Assembly: GCA_030374805.1 (NCBI GenBank)
Contig: JARGSG010000042.1
Location: 186,001 to 250,000 of the forward strand
Length of the DNA: 64,000 nucleotides
Origin: Gracilaria gracilis
Lineage: Eukaryota > Rhodophyta > Florideophyceae > Gracilariales > Gracilariaceae
Reading direction: 5' to 3'
Positions 43,405 to 54,249 of this stretch are shown here, piece by piece (within the stretch, counting starts at the first letter, position 1; each line of letters starts with the position of its first letter). A model generated the notes under the pieces. That model worked only from the letters and a program-made list of their open reading frames with translations, was not told the DNA's origin and did not search any database. Both the position numbers and the translations under genes were made by a program.

Positions 43405-46400
43405 CTAGTCGACTACTATAGGATTCGAAGACGTACCCCATGTGTACTCCATTCCATAATCTGCAAACAACTCTTCTCCCACTTCTACAACCCGAAGTGC
43501 CCGGACGGCAAGCATTCGGTATTCTCTTAATTGAAGTGGAGTTCGCCCAGTTCCTGGGGTTCGACTCACCGCCACATTGGCAGTCTGTCGCTGCTTCAAG
43601 CCATCCTCCACTGCATCCCTATCGTTATCCCCTTCCATATATTTTGGGTCGTTAATTGTTCCACCCAATGAAAATGGAGCGGGGACAATCCATACAGGAA
43701 TTGTAGGTACTTCTCGTCTTTTTTCCGGGAGTTTCCGGAATACTTCGCCTCGCAGGCTAACCTCCATCGCATAAGTTCGAAAACGTGCGGCGGTGGCTCC
43801 CAACAACCCTTCCTCATACTTCTTGTGTACCTCCTTCCTCTTCGTGAAGTCATGGTACACTAGAGTTCCGTAAAAGAAACATATCTCTTCGTTCTTCATG
43901 AAACGGCGCGTGGTAAGCACTCCTACTCCTGCGTCATGGTGACGAATCGACGACTTCCCAATGCGACAACCACATATAGTGGCCTCCAGTGCCAACATCG
44001 CGTTCCAATCCAGGAGACCCATCTTCCCTTGCAACGTTTTCGGCCACTCATGCAGCGCTTTGCGCCTGCCGATCATGGCCATGGCCTCCTCCTGCCACAT
44101 CGATGCCAGGAAGTCTACAATATACGGTGGGAACTTCTGATACTGTGGGAAGCCGGATGGAGCCTTCCATGATCGTGAAGGACGAGCGTTCCACTTGGGA
44201 AATAAGTCCATCACGCGATTCACAGAGTTTCGGACCTCCTGCGTAATTTGAATATCCGTCTCATTATCGCGCATGCACGTCGCGAACTGAACAATGGTCG
44301 CGTGCCTAGCATGCGCAAAATAGTTAGGGTCCAGCTCACAACTAATAAACTTCCGATGACATTCTAACTCCATGCATGCCATGGCAGTCGAAAAAGTTCC
44401 CGCTAACAAGTCCACCACTGTATCACCTGGCTGCGAAAATCTGCTGATCAGCTCCTTCAACAACGCGCGAGGTTTCTGTTCCGACCTCAACTTTTGCAAC
44501 ATGTAGCCCCCACCCTCCTTCTTTCCTTTCCATTGAAGAGTCTCCCCATTAAACATGGGCGGTACCTGGTCAATAACTCTGTGGTACTCTGGATACCTCG
44601 ACTGCACTTACTTGAAGTTCTCATAGTTCACCATCGCATGCTGCTGTGCATAAACGAGGCCACTTCGAACACCATGTATCGCACACTCCATGGAAGGGAA
44701 CAAGGAGCAGGACCTGCGTCCCGGGTTTCGCATGGGGTTGCCTTGCGACCGTATAAAATGAATTGGGACCTGGTCCACAACAAACGATCGCCTCGGAACC
44801 CCTTGCTCGTCCTTTGCTCCAATAAGGGAAAACACCCTCCTCCACTGGTTCACCTGTTCCAATGCACAGAAGTTAACGAAATGACCCCCCGGACGTAGAA
44901 GCCTTGATATAAGCTTTGCCGCCTTCTTCATATGCTCAGCCCTCAGCATATTGTACCAACTGTTCTCCCGGTTCTTATCGGTCCTTATGTTGTATGGTGG
45001 GTCCATAAGAACCAGTTGAACTTTCCCCAATGGAGAGACTCCGTTGTTTCGCAGAGTCTCGTCCGTTTCCACCATATCCTCGAACCCGCAATTATACATT
45101 CGAAAGTATTTATCCATCTCCACTTCACAACGTTGGAATGCCATTCTATCGTCCAACGAGGAAATGGCAGGAGGAGGCTGTATGTCAGCGTCGGACAACT
45201 GTTCACCAACATCTTCATTCCCACTCTCACCAACTACATCCATTCCACTTCCGCCATCTCCATCCTCTCCTTGTTTCCCCTCCGAAGGATACCCCCTTTC
45301 CAACTGCTCATCTTCATCTTCATGAATTTCTATGGCAGGCTCCGGTTTCGATATCGGCGTGAGAGGTATATCAGGCACCCTGAGTGTTTCTTTGATTTTC
45401 AAAGGGCTTATTGTCTCCAAGATGGAGGACATAAGCGAGTTAGAGAAACAATCAAATCTCTGAGCAAACGCTCTTGACGGGTCCCTGTGAAACGTCTTTA
45501 GAACGGCCCATCGTCCAGGTTCTGATATTTTGTACAACTGCTCGTTCACAACAACCTTGTTCAGGTCAGAAATGAACTCCTTCGCAAGCGTTCGGAGGGC
45601 CACATCAATGTCCTCCAGAAGATTCCATGCCCACAGTTGGACCTCGTCTTCCCGAAGAGTTGCGTGTTGCTCAGTAGCAAGCGATGGTCGTTGTCCTTGT
45701 GCAGGAACCCCTCGGAACCCGTTTCAATATGTTTAAACTGCATGTCGTCGTACAAGAGCAGTATAAAAGGGAGAACCATGACCTCCGCGCTAGGGAATCT
45801 CAGAAATTGGGAGAAACAATCCCAGGCCTTTGTTACCAGCTGCACACCAAAACCGGCACGCTGAGCTTGGAGATTCTGCGATATTTGCACATTCCCAAAA
45901 GGGGTGGAATATCCCTTCTCCCCCTTACGCCTCTTATGGCCCCGAAGGCGCTTTTCCATAGATACTTTTTGAATAAGGGAAAGAAAGAGAACTCTCTGGA
46001 AATGTGTAGCGACGCTCGTACCGAAAGGGGAACTATCCGGCCCACGCGCCTGGAAGCTATACTCATGGATTTGAAGAATTCGGTTAACGTCACATTTTTC
46101 GGTATTCCTTGAAAGTCCACTCTGGTATAAGCATTCCAAAAATCCCTCACACGCCTGTCTCTGTCTCCGTCCATGATGTCAAGCAATCTCGTCGCCAGAT
46201 ACAGCTGACGGTACGAACCGTTCCCGCACACAGCCTTGAGCTCATCGTCGCTCCATGATGGTTGAGTGGGTCCGAGAAGGATAGAGAAGTACTTCTTGGC
46301 AACGTCTAGGACAGTGCGATTCTTGATGGTATATTGAACGAATTCGCTGTGTCCCAATTTCCTAGGTTCGCCTTCCTCTTGCATCGTCGACGCATAGTGA

Positions 46401-46519
46401 TCACCGATGGCGAGACACGCGGTGAGAAGCTCATCCCCAGAACCGAACATTTTTCCAACCTTCATGTCGGATGTCGGAGGTGCCGGTGACTTAGACCTTG
46501 ATGTGGTTGCGGCAGCCAT
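43405..46519 (-). CDS. DNA N6-adenine methyltransferase fused to SET domain (copy B)
   Basis: Starts at ATG 46519 (AAAATGGCTGCC context). An N-terminal region of unknown fold (about 300 residues, two apparent frameshifts near 45,860 and 45,650) is shared with paralogue A. The methyltransferase has motif IV DPPYNI at 44986-45003, then LISRLLRPGGHFVNFC. Motif I, GDTVVDLLAGTFSTAM, comes about 200 residues later near 44400. The order IV before I is that of beta-class amino-methyltransferases acting on adenine N6 (or cytosine N4) in DNA. The SET domain follows: GVGVLTTRRF, ICFFYGTLVYHD, FSLGGTINDP and GEELFADYGMEY, suggesting lysine methylation. A TAA (44608-44610) separates motif IV from motif I; Gln would fit. 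Best described as a nearly intact bifunctional methyltransferase with one stop and two shifts. Confidence 0.75.
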
Positions 46520-46896
46520 TTTGAACAATAACGAACGGCTGTATTATGAATACGGAAGGAGAACCGGAGCGGTCGTGAAAAAACAGATGATTGACGTCGG
46601 CAGCGGACGGCGAAAGCGAACGGACGGAAGCTGACGAGAGACGGCAGCGAACGAGAGATGAGTGCGGATGGTAGACGGGAGTGGACGGCAGACGGCTGCG
46701 GAATTAGCGATGTGAAGGAGGAGTTCAGACGCCAGAACGGTACCAGAACTCTAAGGTAGAGGAGTACAAGGGAATTGGGTGATGTTAGAGGGACTCATGC
46801 GGTGATAAACAGTTATAAAAGAAGGCAGGGATGGGAGGGGGGTGCGATAATTCCTAGATATGGAAGTATAGACGAAGTTATAACTAACGGCTCTCC

Positions 46897-46970
46897 GGAC
46901 AGCGGTCCGTGGTGCAGTGGCGCTCCATCACGGCTCCAATGAAGTGCCACTCGAGTTCGGTCCGCTTTCC
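46897..46970. repeat. 74-bp hairpin, outlying copy
   Basis: Arms start ggacagcggtcc and end ggtccgctttcc. Same length and layout as the three hairpins at 48.17-48.63 kb but more diverged. Confidence 0.75.
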
Positions 46971-47129
46971 ATGCGCCGTGGGAGGTAAAGTAAAAAAAAA
47001 TTAATTTCCACCTAGACAGCGGCCCCCTCGCGACTGGGGCTTGTTTGTAATGTGACGCTGCGTGTACTTAAGCACCTTCGCTCTCCTGCCAACTGCCTCG
47101 GTAAGGACAACGCTTTGTATTTCGCCGTT

Positions 47130-47216
47130 ACGGTTTCCGGGGATCTCTTCTTCTCCTGTCACAACCAAGTGAGTCTCTCGGTTGTGACAGAAGAAAAAAA
47201 TATCGCCGGAAACTGT
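47130..47216. repeat. 87-bp foldback inverted repeat
   Basis: Arms of about 37 bp (47130-47166 and 47180-47216) around a 13-bp loop. The inner 17 bp around ctgtcacaacc are nearly perfect. Weaker matching continues outwards for tens of bases, which makes the two strands encode similar peptides. Confidence 0.8.
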
Positions 47217-47450
47217 ATAAGGGAGGTGCGCTTTCCGTCCTTGTTCTGTTGCGCGGACGTAGTGGCACACAAGGTACGTTCGACAATTTTGTTCGTTTTC
47301 TGTGAATCGTACTAACTGGCGTACTCTTCTATTTTCCATGCTATTGCGTATTCAAGCCAGAGTCGCCGGACACAGTGTATGCCGCTTCTGCATCCTTGCT
47401 TTACTGAGAACATTCGGAAGTACTTGAGCTGGCCGTGATGGTCGAGTACG

Positions 47451-47478
47451 ATTACTTGAGTTGTTCAACTCATGTAAT
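47451..47478. repeat. short hairpin, copy 1
   Basis: attacttgagtt / gttc / aactcatgtaat; arms 12 bp with one mismatch. The surrounding 60 bp recur around copy 2. Confidence 0.75.
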
Positions 47479-47602
47479 TGGCTTTGGCTCTGACAGCCAG
47501 CTCAATCACTGTTGGACTGTGGTTATTTGTTAGACCGACTAGATTAGACTGCGTTAGGTCGAACTATCGGAAGTGGTTGAGCTACCGGTGATGGTGGATT
47601 AC

Positions 47603-47632
47603 GATTACAAGAGTTGTTCAACTCATATAATC
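47603..47632. repeat. short hairpin, copy 2
   Basis: gattacaagagtt / gttc / aactcatataatc. The 5' flank (gtgatggt..a.tacgattac) matches that of copy 1, so this is a 150-bp-spaced direct repeat with a conserved hairpin. Confidence 0.75.
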
Positions 47633-47729
47633 GTGTTTTGCCACTACTGATATTTCAATCACTGAAGAAGAATAGTCCCCAATATAGTCACTAGAAGAAT
47701 TTTGCGGCCAGTGATGAGTTCTTCTTCTC

Positions 47730-47758
47730 CGACAACCACATAATGCTCGTGGTTGTCG
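47730..47758. repeat. short perfect hairpin
   Basis: Arms cgacaaccac and gtggttgtcg, 10 bp each, with a 9-nt loop. Confidence 0.85.
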
Positions 47759-48119
47759 CAAAAGGGGGTATTCATTATTGGTCACGACCTTGGGCGCTAC
47801 AGGAAAATCTACATCATAAAAAGTTAGAGAAGGTAGTCGGTAGAACTACCTTCTTCGATTTTATAGGATGTAAAGTTTCTGATATAGCGCATATTCTGCC
47901 AGATCGATGTGATGTATTATTTGTTTTGTTTTATACATGACCAACAAGCTGCGAACTATTTCTATTCTAAACTGTTCTCCGTGCTTATGAAGAGCAGTTT
48001 TTATTGCTTTCCAACAAACTCATCGAACGACAGTCAAATGATTTGACGCCCTTACGTCCTCCCGTCATTATAAGAAGATGCAGGGCTTTAAATACTCATA
48101 AAACAATCATAAGTGAAAC

Positions 48120-48640
48120 CCGTCGTCGACAGCGGTCCGGTGTGTCGTCCAGCTTTATCGGCCACGGCGCGCGGACAGCGGTCCGGGATGGAGTGGCGCT
48201 TTATCACGGCACTGATGAAGCGCCACACCACCCCAGACCGCTGTCCATGCGCATGAATTGTTTTCTTGCCGTGGACAGCCGTCCAGGGAGTCGTCCAGCT
48301 TCATCGGCCACGGCGTGTGGACAGTGGTCCGGGCTGAAGTCCAGCTTCATCAGCCACGGCGCATGGACAGCGGTCCAGGGTGGTGTGGCGCTTCATCTGT
48401 GCACTGATGAAGCGCCACTCCACCCCGGACCGCTGTCTGAAAAATTAACTTTTTTTTGCCGTGGACAGCCGTCCGGGGTGTCGTCGAACTTCTTCCGCCA
48501 CAGCACGTGGACAGCCGTCCGAGGTGTCGTCCAACTTCATCGGCCACTGCGCATGGACAGTGGCCCGGGGTGGTGTGGCGCTTCATCAGGGTACTGATGA
48601 AGCGCCACACCACCCCGGACCGCTGTTCATGCCGAAAACT
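48120..48640. repeat. 190-bp-period array of 74-bp hairpins
   Basis: Three 74-bp hairpins start at 48173, 48365 and 48555. Each has about 33-bp arms (ggacagcggtccggggtgg through gcgcttcatc and its complement). Between them are related 50-58-bp units built on gtggacagc(c/g)gtcc and catcggccac. Homopolymer T runs lie beside two units. No protein coding is supported. It is a satellite-like array whose transcripts would fold into strong stem-loops. Confidence 0.85.
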
Positions 48641-48932
48641 TAACGGACGCAATTCATTTTTTTTTCCTTCAAAACTGGGTGCCTTTATTCTATAGCTACA
48701 CGTACGTAGTAGTTATGAGGATCATGTAACTTTCTAAATAAAGCGATAGTAATTTCTAAAACGTGAAATACGGAACCCCTTGAGTTCAATCCTATATTGA
48801 GCGGGGGCAGTGTTCGGTCAGGAAGTGAAGGCAACGAACGGATTGAGAAGGGTACGTCCACTATACGTTCTCGCGAGCATTCTCGACGGTCGTAATCCGC
48901 GTTTCGAATTGTTTGAACCCTTTGTATCCAAC

Positions 48933-51359
48933 ATGGCGCCTCTGAACCATAAAAGGGGGCGGGAGTCAGCGCGATCGAAGAGGAACAGCGAGGGGTCAGA
49001 AATGGCGCCATTTACGCAAGGAAGAGGAAAGGCGAAGGTCCCCACGCCTCGTAGGCTGACATCGCGTTCCAAGCGGGGAACACCGCGCGCGATGAAGAAG
49101 AAGACGAGTACTCCCGCGCCACATAAGGTAAAAGGTGGCCACTCTGTATCTTTGTTCATCAGCCTTGGAAAGGACAAGAAGAGGGTTGAAGTTGGTACTC
49201 CGGAAGTACGTGGCGTGGGGCCTGCTGATGGTACCGGGAAGGGGCTCTGCCGTTCGCTGCATGGCCATCTTCTAAGCGCCACTGCCTTAGACGGTGAGGA
49301 TTTGGTGGTTATCTGGAGGACGAATGTTTCAAGTCATCTAGACGCGAATTACCGTTACCGTTTCCAAGGTCCGGAGGATCTCCCGAGTAAGCTCGCCGAA
49401 TTCCTTTCGGCTGGGCTGTATGCCTGGAATACGTCGATGATGGCCTCAATTGAGATTCCGCAGAGTCCCACTTCGCACCCCACTCCGCACCCTGGGGCCG
49501 GGAAGTCGTCCAACTCTCAGCCTGAGAGTGAAGATGTTGAGGAGGTCAAAGAATCGGCTGAGTATTCCTCTAAAACCGCCAAACTCTAGTCTCCACCAAC
49601 GAGAGGAGGAGGACGAGAAGGTTCTAAAGAGATGAAGAAACCGGTGGGAGCAATTGAGAGCGTTGACATCCTGGATGACTCCGATGACGATGTTGTGGAG
49701 GTCATTGGGACTAGTAAGGCTTCCCTGGGTGGACCTGAGGGGGATTTGTTCGATGAAGGAGATAGAGTTCCGTCGGATGAGGTGGACACCACGCTGCCGC
49801 TACCGAAGATATCCCTCGCCGACTATGTTCAGCAGCGGTTGACGACGGATATCGAGATGATTGAAATCCCGAAGAAGAAGGTTCGCAGTGTGAACCTGGC
49901 GTACAAGGAGGCCACGAAGATGAAGTGCCGCAACTTTGGTTGGCTTCCCTCCGCCGGTTCGATTGCCGTTACACTTTTAGGCGATTTGGATGCGAGTGAC
50001 ATCGTTGACGGGAGACTTGTGCTGCCTGTAACACTTATAGACGGATATCACCGATTTCTAGTGTTACAGGACCTGCGTGAGGAAGGAGGGAAATGGGAGG
50101 ATATAGTGAAGTCTCTGGATATTGTGTTATGGAGGAGGAAGGATGGTATTCCGATGGTCATGAATGAAGTGCTAGGACTTGGCAATCTCCTGAACGAGAT
50201 GAGCTCCAATGTTCTGAAGATGTCTTTCGCAGACAAGCTTCACAGCACGGTGTCCTTCGTTGAAAACATCATTGAGGAAGGAGGAGTGGATGTGAGGAAG
50301 GTGACGCCGAAACAGATAGCGGGCACGTTGAAAAGAAGTGGGGTTACCGGGGACTATAGTATGCCTCACTTGAATCGCTAGGCGGCACTGGCTCTGAAGT
50401 TTTTGCAAAGCGAGGGGTTTCTCCAATTCTTTGAGAAGGTAGGCGAGGAGGGGCGGCCGCTGACGCTCACATATGTGTCCAGTGACCTCCTTATGGGACT
50501 CGCAGATGGAGAATTCCGTTTCGTCGTCCGTTGCTTGCAATGGCATGTGCGACTGAGAATGTTCTCTGCAGGGAGGACGGGCCGTTTTGAGGATATGAGG
50601 AAGCACTTCCTTCAGTATGCAATTGGTATGTTTAAGATTTGCGACATGACTGCCAAGAGGAAGAAGATGACAGTTGAGGAAGTGATGCAGACGGTTCTCA
50701 AGATTGGAGGAAAGGGGGTATCTGTCTTGGAATATCTCGCGAAGCAAACAGCCAAAATGGAGCTCGCGGGAGCAAAGCATTTGTGGGACGGGATGGTGTC
50801 TAGGAGGGTGAAGACTGCCGGTAACAAGCTGGAACAAAACTTTAAAGTACCGCTGCGAAGTTCAGAGGAGAAGGAGGTTGTAGAGGAGGTTATTGAAGAG
50901 GTTGTGAAACCGGAGAGGACGGCCAGGGCTCCATCTGCTGAGGCGGAGAACGATCCAATGGTGGTAGAAAGCCCTGAACCGGAACCACCGGTGTTAAGAC
51001 GTAGCACAAGACGTAAGGTGGTTCCGGGTCGCTTGAGAGAAGAGGAGGTTGGACGGGTTGTGGGGAAGAAGAGGAAAACGAGGAAGAGAACTTCTGTGGT
51101 GCTTACTGACGACGAGGATGAAGATGATGTGCAACCTGGCCCGAAGCGAAGAAGGAAGGGTACGGTGAACACATCTTCTGTGGACATACCTTTGGAGGTT
51201 GTTAACTTGTTCAGGAAAATGACGAGGACTGCATTGAAGATGTTTTTTAAGGAGCAGAAAATCAATGTGATGTCGTCCAGTGAGGGCGAGGAGGAGAGTG
51301 ATAGTGGTGAGAAGGATAGTGGATTTGTTGGGGATGAACCGCGGGGGAAGGTGAAGTAG
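48933..51359 (+). CDS. ParB/Srx-like nuclear protein, two in-frame TAGs
   Basis: One frame of about 800 codons starts at ATG 48933 (tccaacATGGCG) and is interrupted by TAG at 49587-49589 and 50379-50381, each where Gln fits. After a basic N-terminus and an acidic patch (DILDDSDDDVVEVIG), a ParB-like core is seen: IEIPKKKVRSVNLAYKE, then VLPVTLIDGYHRFLVLQDL, the D-G-x-H-R signature of the ParB/Srx fold that binds or hydrolyses nucleotides. A predicted helical HTH-like segment and a long basic/acidic C-terminus with NLS-like blocks (GKKRKTRKRT; GPKRRRKG) follow. Two nucleotides separate its stop from the next ATG, so the two genes look co-organised. ParB assignment rests on one motif and the domain order. 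Confidence 0.5.
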
Positions 51360-51361
51360 GA

Positions 51362-52787
51362 ATGCGTAGCTTTGAGGATAACAATCCGGATGTTCTCCCG
51401 AAGGGGATGAAGACAGCTGGGGAGTACACCGGGGGATCGGATATGTCGTGGACGAATATGGTGAGTGCACTTCTGAGTGAGTGACCGGAAAAGAAGAATG
51501 CCGTGAAACGCCAGCACCCGTGGATGGATATGCTTCACCTACGAAAGCAGCATAGGGCGGGGTGTTTAATGGTGGAGGATTGGAGGGCGGTGCATCACGC
51601 AGTGTACTGGCATGCAGCCCGGAATGTGCACAAGGAACTGGGGACTACGAAGGAACCAGTTCTTGGGGTGAAGCTCCCGTTGAAGGGAAAGCCGAAAGGG
51701 GAGGAAGAGGCTCTTTGGATGGCGGCGATGGAGAGGGATGACCTCGCGCGAGATTATTTTGCCGCGAAGAGAATGGAGTTGATGGAGAGAGGATTCTGTA
51801 TGCTGGAGAAATTTGGAAGTGACGAAGGCATGGCAGATGAAGCGAAGAAGAGGGGGGTGGTGTTGGATGAAGATGTGACAGAGAGTATGTTGGAGTCTTT
51901 CACAAGGATTTCTTGGAACAGCCGGTCCTCAAGTTCGAGAAGAACCGCAAGAGATGGAACCCTATCATCAATGCGGGAGATGGGAAGGACACGGGGGTTA
52001 GGATGCAGGGCATTGGGCGATACATTACCACGAAGAAGGGGATTGTGGATTACATGGAATCGGATGAGAAGAATGTGATGATGGTGAGAAAGAGGGCGTT
52101 GTTGGATGCTAGGTTTAGGCAGATAGCAGCAGGTCTTTGTCTGTGTAACAACAGTAGGGCGAAGAAGAGGATGTACGCGCCGGAAACAGGAGGACATGTG
52201 TTGTGTACGGGGGAGGGATGCCCGAGGCAGGTATTGCACACCGATTTCCGAGGGTTGCCGAATGTAGAGAAGAACAATGGGGAGATTCCAGGATTGTTCA
52301 TGATGGCCTCCGGGGGGAGCTCTTTTATGAGAGGCCACATAATATGTATGTGACGGATGAGAAGAGTTTGAAGAGGCTGTCTCGTACGATGGTTGTGAAA
52401 AAGTTTAGGGTTCCACCGTACTCCATGTTTATTGGAAGCGGAGATGTGTTTCATGCTGGGGCTGGGTACATGGATGCGCTGTTGAAAGAGAATTGTCTAC
52501 GGTATCACATGTACTTTGTGCCCGAGAGATACAAGCTCCCTGATGCGGTGCACAGGCAGCCTGCTTTTCGGCCCAAATTTTTAGATGAGGAATTTGGACT
52601 CGGGGAAGACCCGAACGACCAGCTGGACGAGGAGGAAAGTTCTGTGAGCAACTTTGAAATGGAGGAAGAGGAAGTTGGAGAGGAGGATTACAAAGAGGAA
52701 AATGACGCGGTACAAGGCCACAAGGCTGATAACACGGATGGGGACTACGAGGAGGGACCGATGATAATGGATTATGAGGAGGACTAG
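51362..52787 (+). pseudogene. 2-oxoglutarate/Fe(II) dioxygenase, frame-broken
   Basis: The frame opens at ATG 51362, crosses TGA at 51482-51484 (Arg fits), then shifts frame near 51,900 and again near 52,310. Across the shifts the double-stranded beta-helix signature is complete. The H-x-D is at 52237-52245 (QVLHTDFRG), the distal iron-binding His at 52452-52454 (GDVFHAGAGY), and the 2-oxoglutarate-binding Arg at 52500-52502 (NCLRYHMYF). An acidic tail ends the protein. Such enzymes hydroxylate nucleobases (TET/JBP, AlkB) or proteins. Position next to a DNA methyltransferase in a transposon favours a nucleic-acid substrate, but that is inference. Confidence 0.6.
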
Positions 52788-52990
52788 ATAAAACATGTAG
52801 GGCGTGTAGTGTTATGTGCGTGAGAGTGAGGTGACTTGACTAGTAATAAGAAATGAAGGAATGTTTTGATATAATGTGAGCATAAAAGGATTGTTGAAGA
52901 AAGAAAATGAGTTACAAAGCGTGGGGTAAGGAGAGAGAGTATTTTGGAAAGATATCTTTTTTACAAAATGAGACCAAAGTAGTACTGGTA

Positions 52991-53824
52991 CTAAAAGAGA
53001 ATGTCTTTTCTAAGGACATTGACATAGTTGGTGAGAAAAGGGGCAGGGTCAGGCAAGCCCGCTCTCTTGGTATCCTCGGAGGAAAGGTAGAAGTAAGCAT
53101 TTCTGAATTCGTACTCAGAGAATGAGGCGTGGAAAAAGGTAAGAGTGCTGCCGTAGGCGAGGAGGGATTGTACTGTGGAGGGGATATTGTTGGAGATAGC
53201 TGTGTTGGAGGAGACTATGCCGAGTAGTTCTTTCATTATCGTTGAGACTATGGTATTGTAGTGGGTGGCCACGTCATGCATGGTAATGAAGCCGTGGGAG
53301 GAACCAACTAGGTTGAATGAAGAGATCCAGACGAGCTTTTTGTAGTAGGATTTAGAGAAGGCGTCTTCGTCAACGATATTGCAAGTGAGACCTGCGTTAA
53401 AGAAGCGTTGTGCCAGTGCGAAAGCCCATTTTCCGGTGACAGTTGTGTGGCCGTTGGGAGTAAGAGGGGTGACGCCATCCTGTGGAGGTGCACCGAGAGT
53501 AGGTACGGCGATGTAAAGAACTGCTCGTGTGGTGTGATGAAGACCATGTTTTGAAAGAATGGGAAGAATGTGGCCGTTCTGAATGAAGACCAAGTCTTGT
53601 TTGCGAGATGGAGGGCAGGAGCGAATTACTGTTTCCAACAAGTTGCTCCTGCCGCAGAAGAAAATGGGACCTTGCGGAATGCTGTGTGCGGCTATGAAAT
53701 CTTGGAGTGAAAGAATGGTATCTTGAGGAGTACCGTGGTCGTGAAGCACGGAGCCAATGCGGCCTCTGCATACAACAATAGCTGGGGTGTGGGAGGAGCG
53801 GAGAGAAGAGGAAGGCGAGGTCAT
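52991..53824 (-). CDS. Rossmann-fold, ketopantoate-reductase-like protein
   Basis: An intact 277-codon frame starts at ATG 53824 and converges on the dioxygenase gene. A Rossmann-like glycine pattern near the N-terminus (AIVVCRGRIGSVLHDHG) is degenerate. The C-terminal half has the helical pattern of the PanE/ApbA family, including a Lys followed by an Asn-containing helix (YYKKLVWISSFNLVGSSHG). The second half of the first domain (AVLYIAVPTLGAPP) matches the dinucleotide-binding topology. If functional it would be an NAD(P)-dependent reductase. Its role in a transposon is unclear; it may be a captured host gene. Assignment is by pattern only. Confidence 0.4.
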   Translation of the reverse strand: MTSPSSSLRSSHTPAIVVCRGRIGSVLHDHGTPQDTILSLQDFIAAHSIPQGPIFFCGRSNLLETVIRSCPPSRKQDLVFIQNGHILPILSKHGLHHTTRAVLYIAVPTLGAPPQDGVTPLTPNGHTTVTGKWAFALAQRFFNAGLTCNIVDEDAFSKSYYKKLVWISSFNLVGSSHGFITMHDVATHYNTIVSTIMKELLGIVSSNTAISNNIPSTVQSLLAYGSTLTFFHASFSEYEFRNAYFYLSSEDTKRAGLPDPAPFLTNYVNVLRKDILF

Positions 53825-54249
53825 TATGTCGAATTTGTTGGATGGTGTGAGGAGATATTGTGCTACAGGAGAGGAAGGGAGAGATGCTTAAGTAGAGAAT
53901 GGCGTTGCCGATGTATACATCGATAAAGTGGTTTCAGAGGAAAAGATAGTTTTTATGACTAAGTAGTTGAAAGAATGAGGTAGGTGGGTATGAAGGGATT
54001 AGGACTGATGAATGTGTTTATGAAAAGAGATGTGTCGAAATGAAGTATGAAGGGGAAGATGTAATGGTAAGGAGTTAAGGAACGGGCGCTGTGGATTTGT
54101 TTTGTGGGATAGTACTGAAAGGAAAAAACGAAAATATGGAAATATCTGGGAGAAATGGAGTTTTTGGGGAATGGCGGGAAATTGAGGTATAGAAAATTGT
54201 GATACAAATAGGCCTGCGGGGTGTGGCCACGAGTGTAACCGCTGTGATC

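Larger units (their letters stand above)
46520..48932. other. hairpin-rich non-coding region inside the transposon
   Basis: A 2.4-kb gap separates the divergent methyltransferase-SET and ParB-like genes. No gene is supported. It is packed with inverted repeats of at least four kinds (listed separately). It probably includes the divergent promoters near 46.5-46.7 kb (a GACGG-rich, CpG-rich tract) and 48.7-48.9 kb. Confidence 0.6.

Noticed and set aside
44596..44620. Splice donor (GTAAGT) at the end of the first methyltransferase half
   Set aside because: A GTAAGT does overlap the TAA, but the next coding starts immediately, leaving no room for an intron. A point mutation from a Gln codon is simpler, though RNA data could change this.
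48120..48640. CRISPR-like array
   Set aside because: The spacing is regular, but the repeats are long hairpins with related, not unique, intervening sequence, and the context is eukaryotic.
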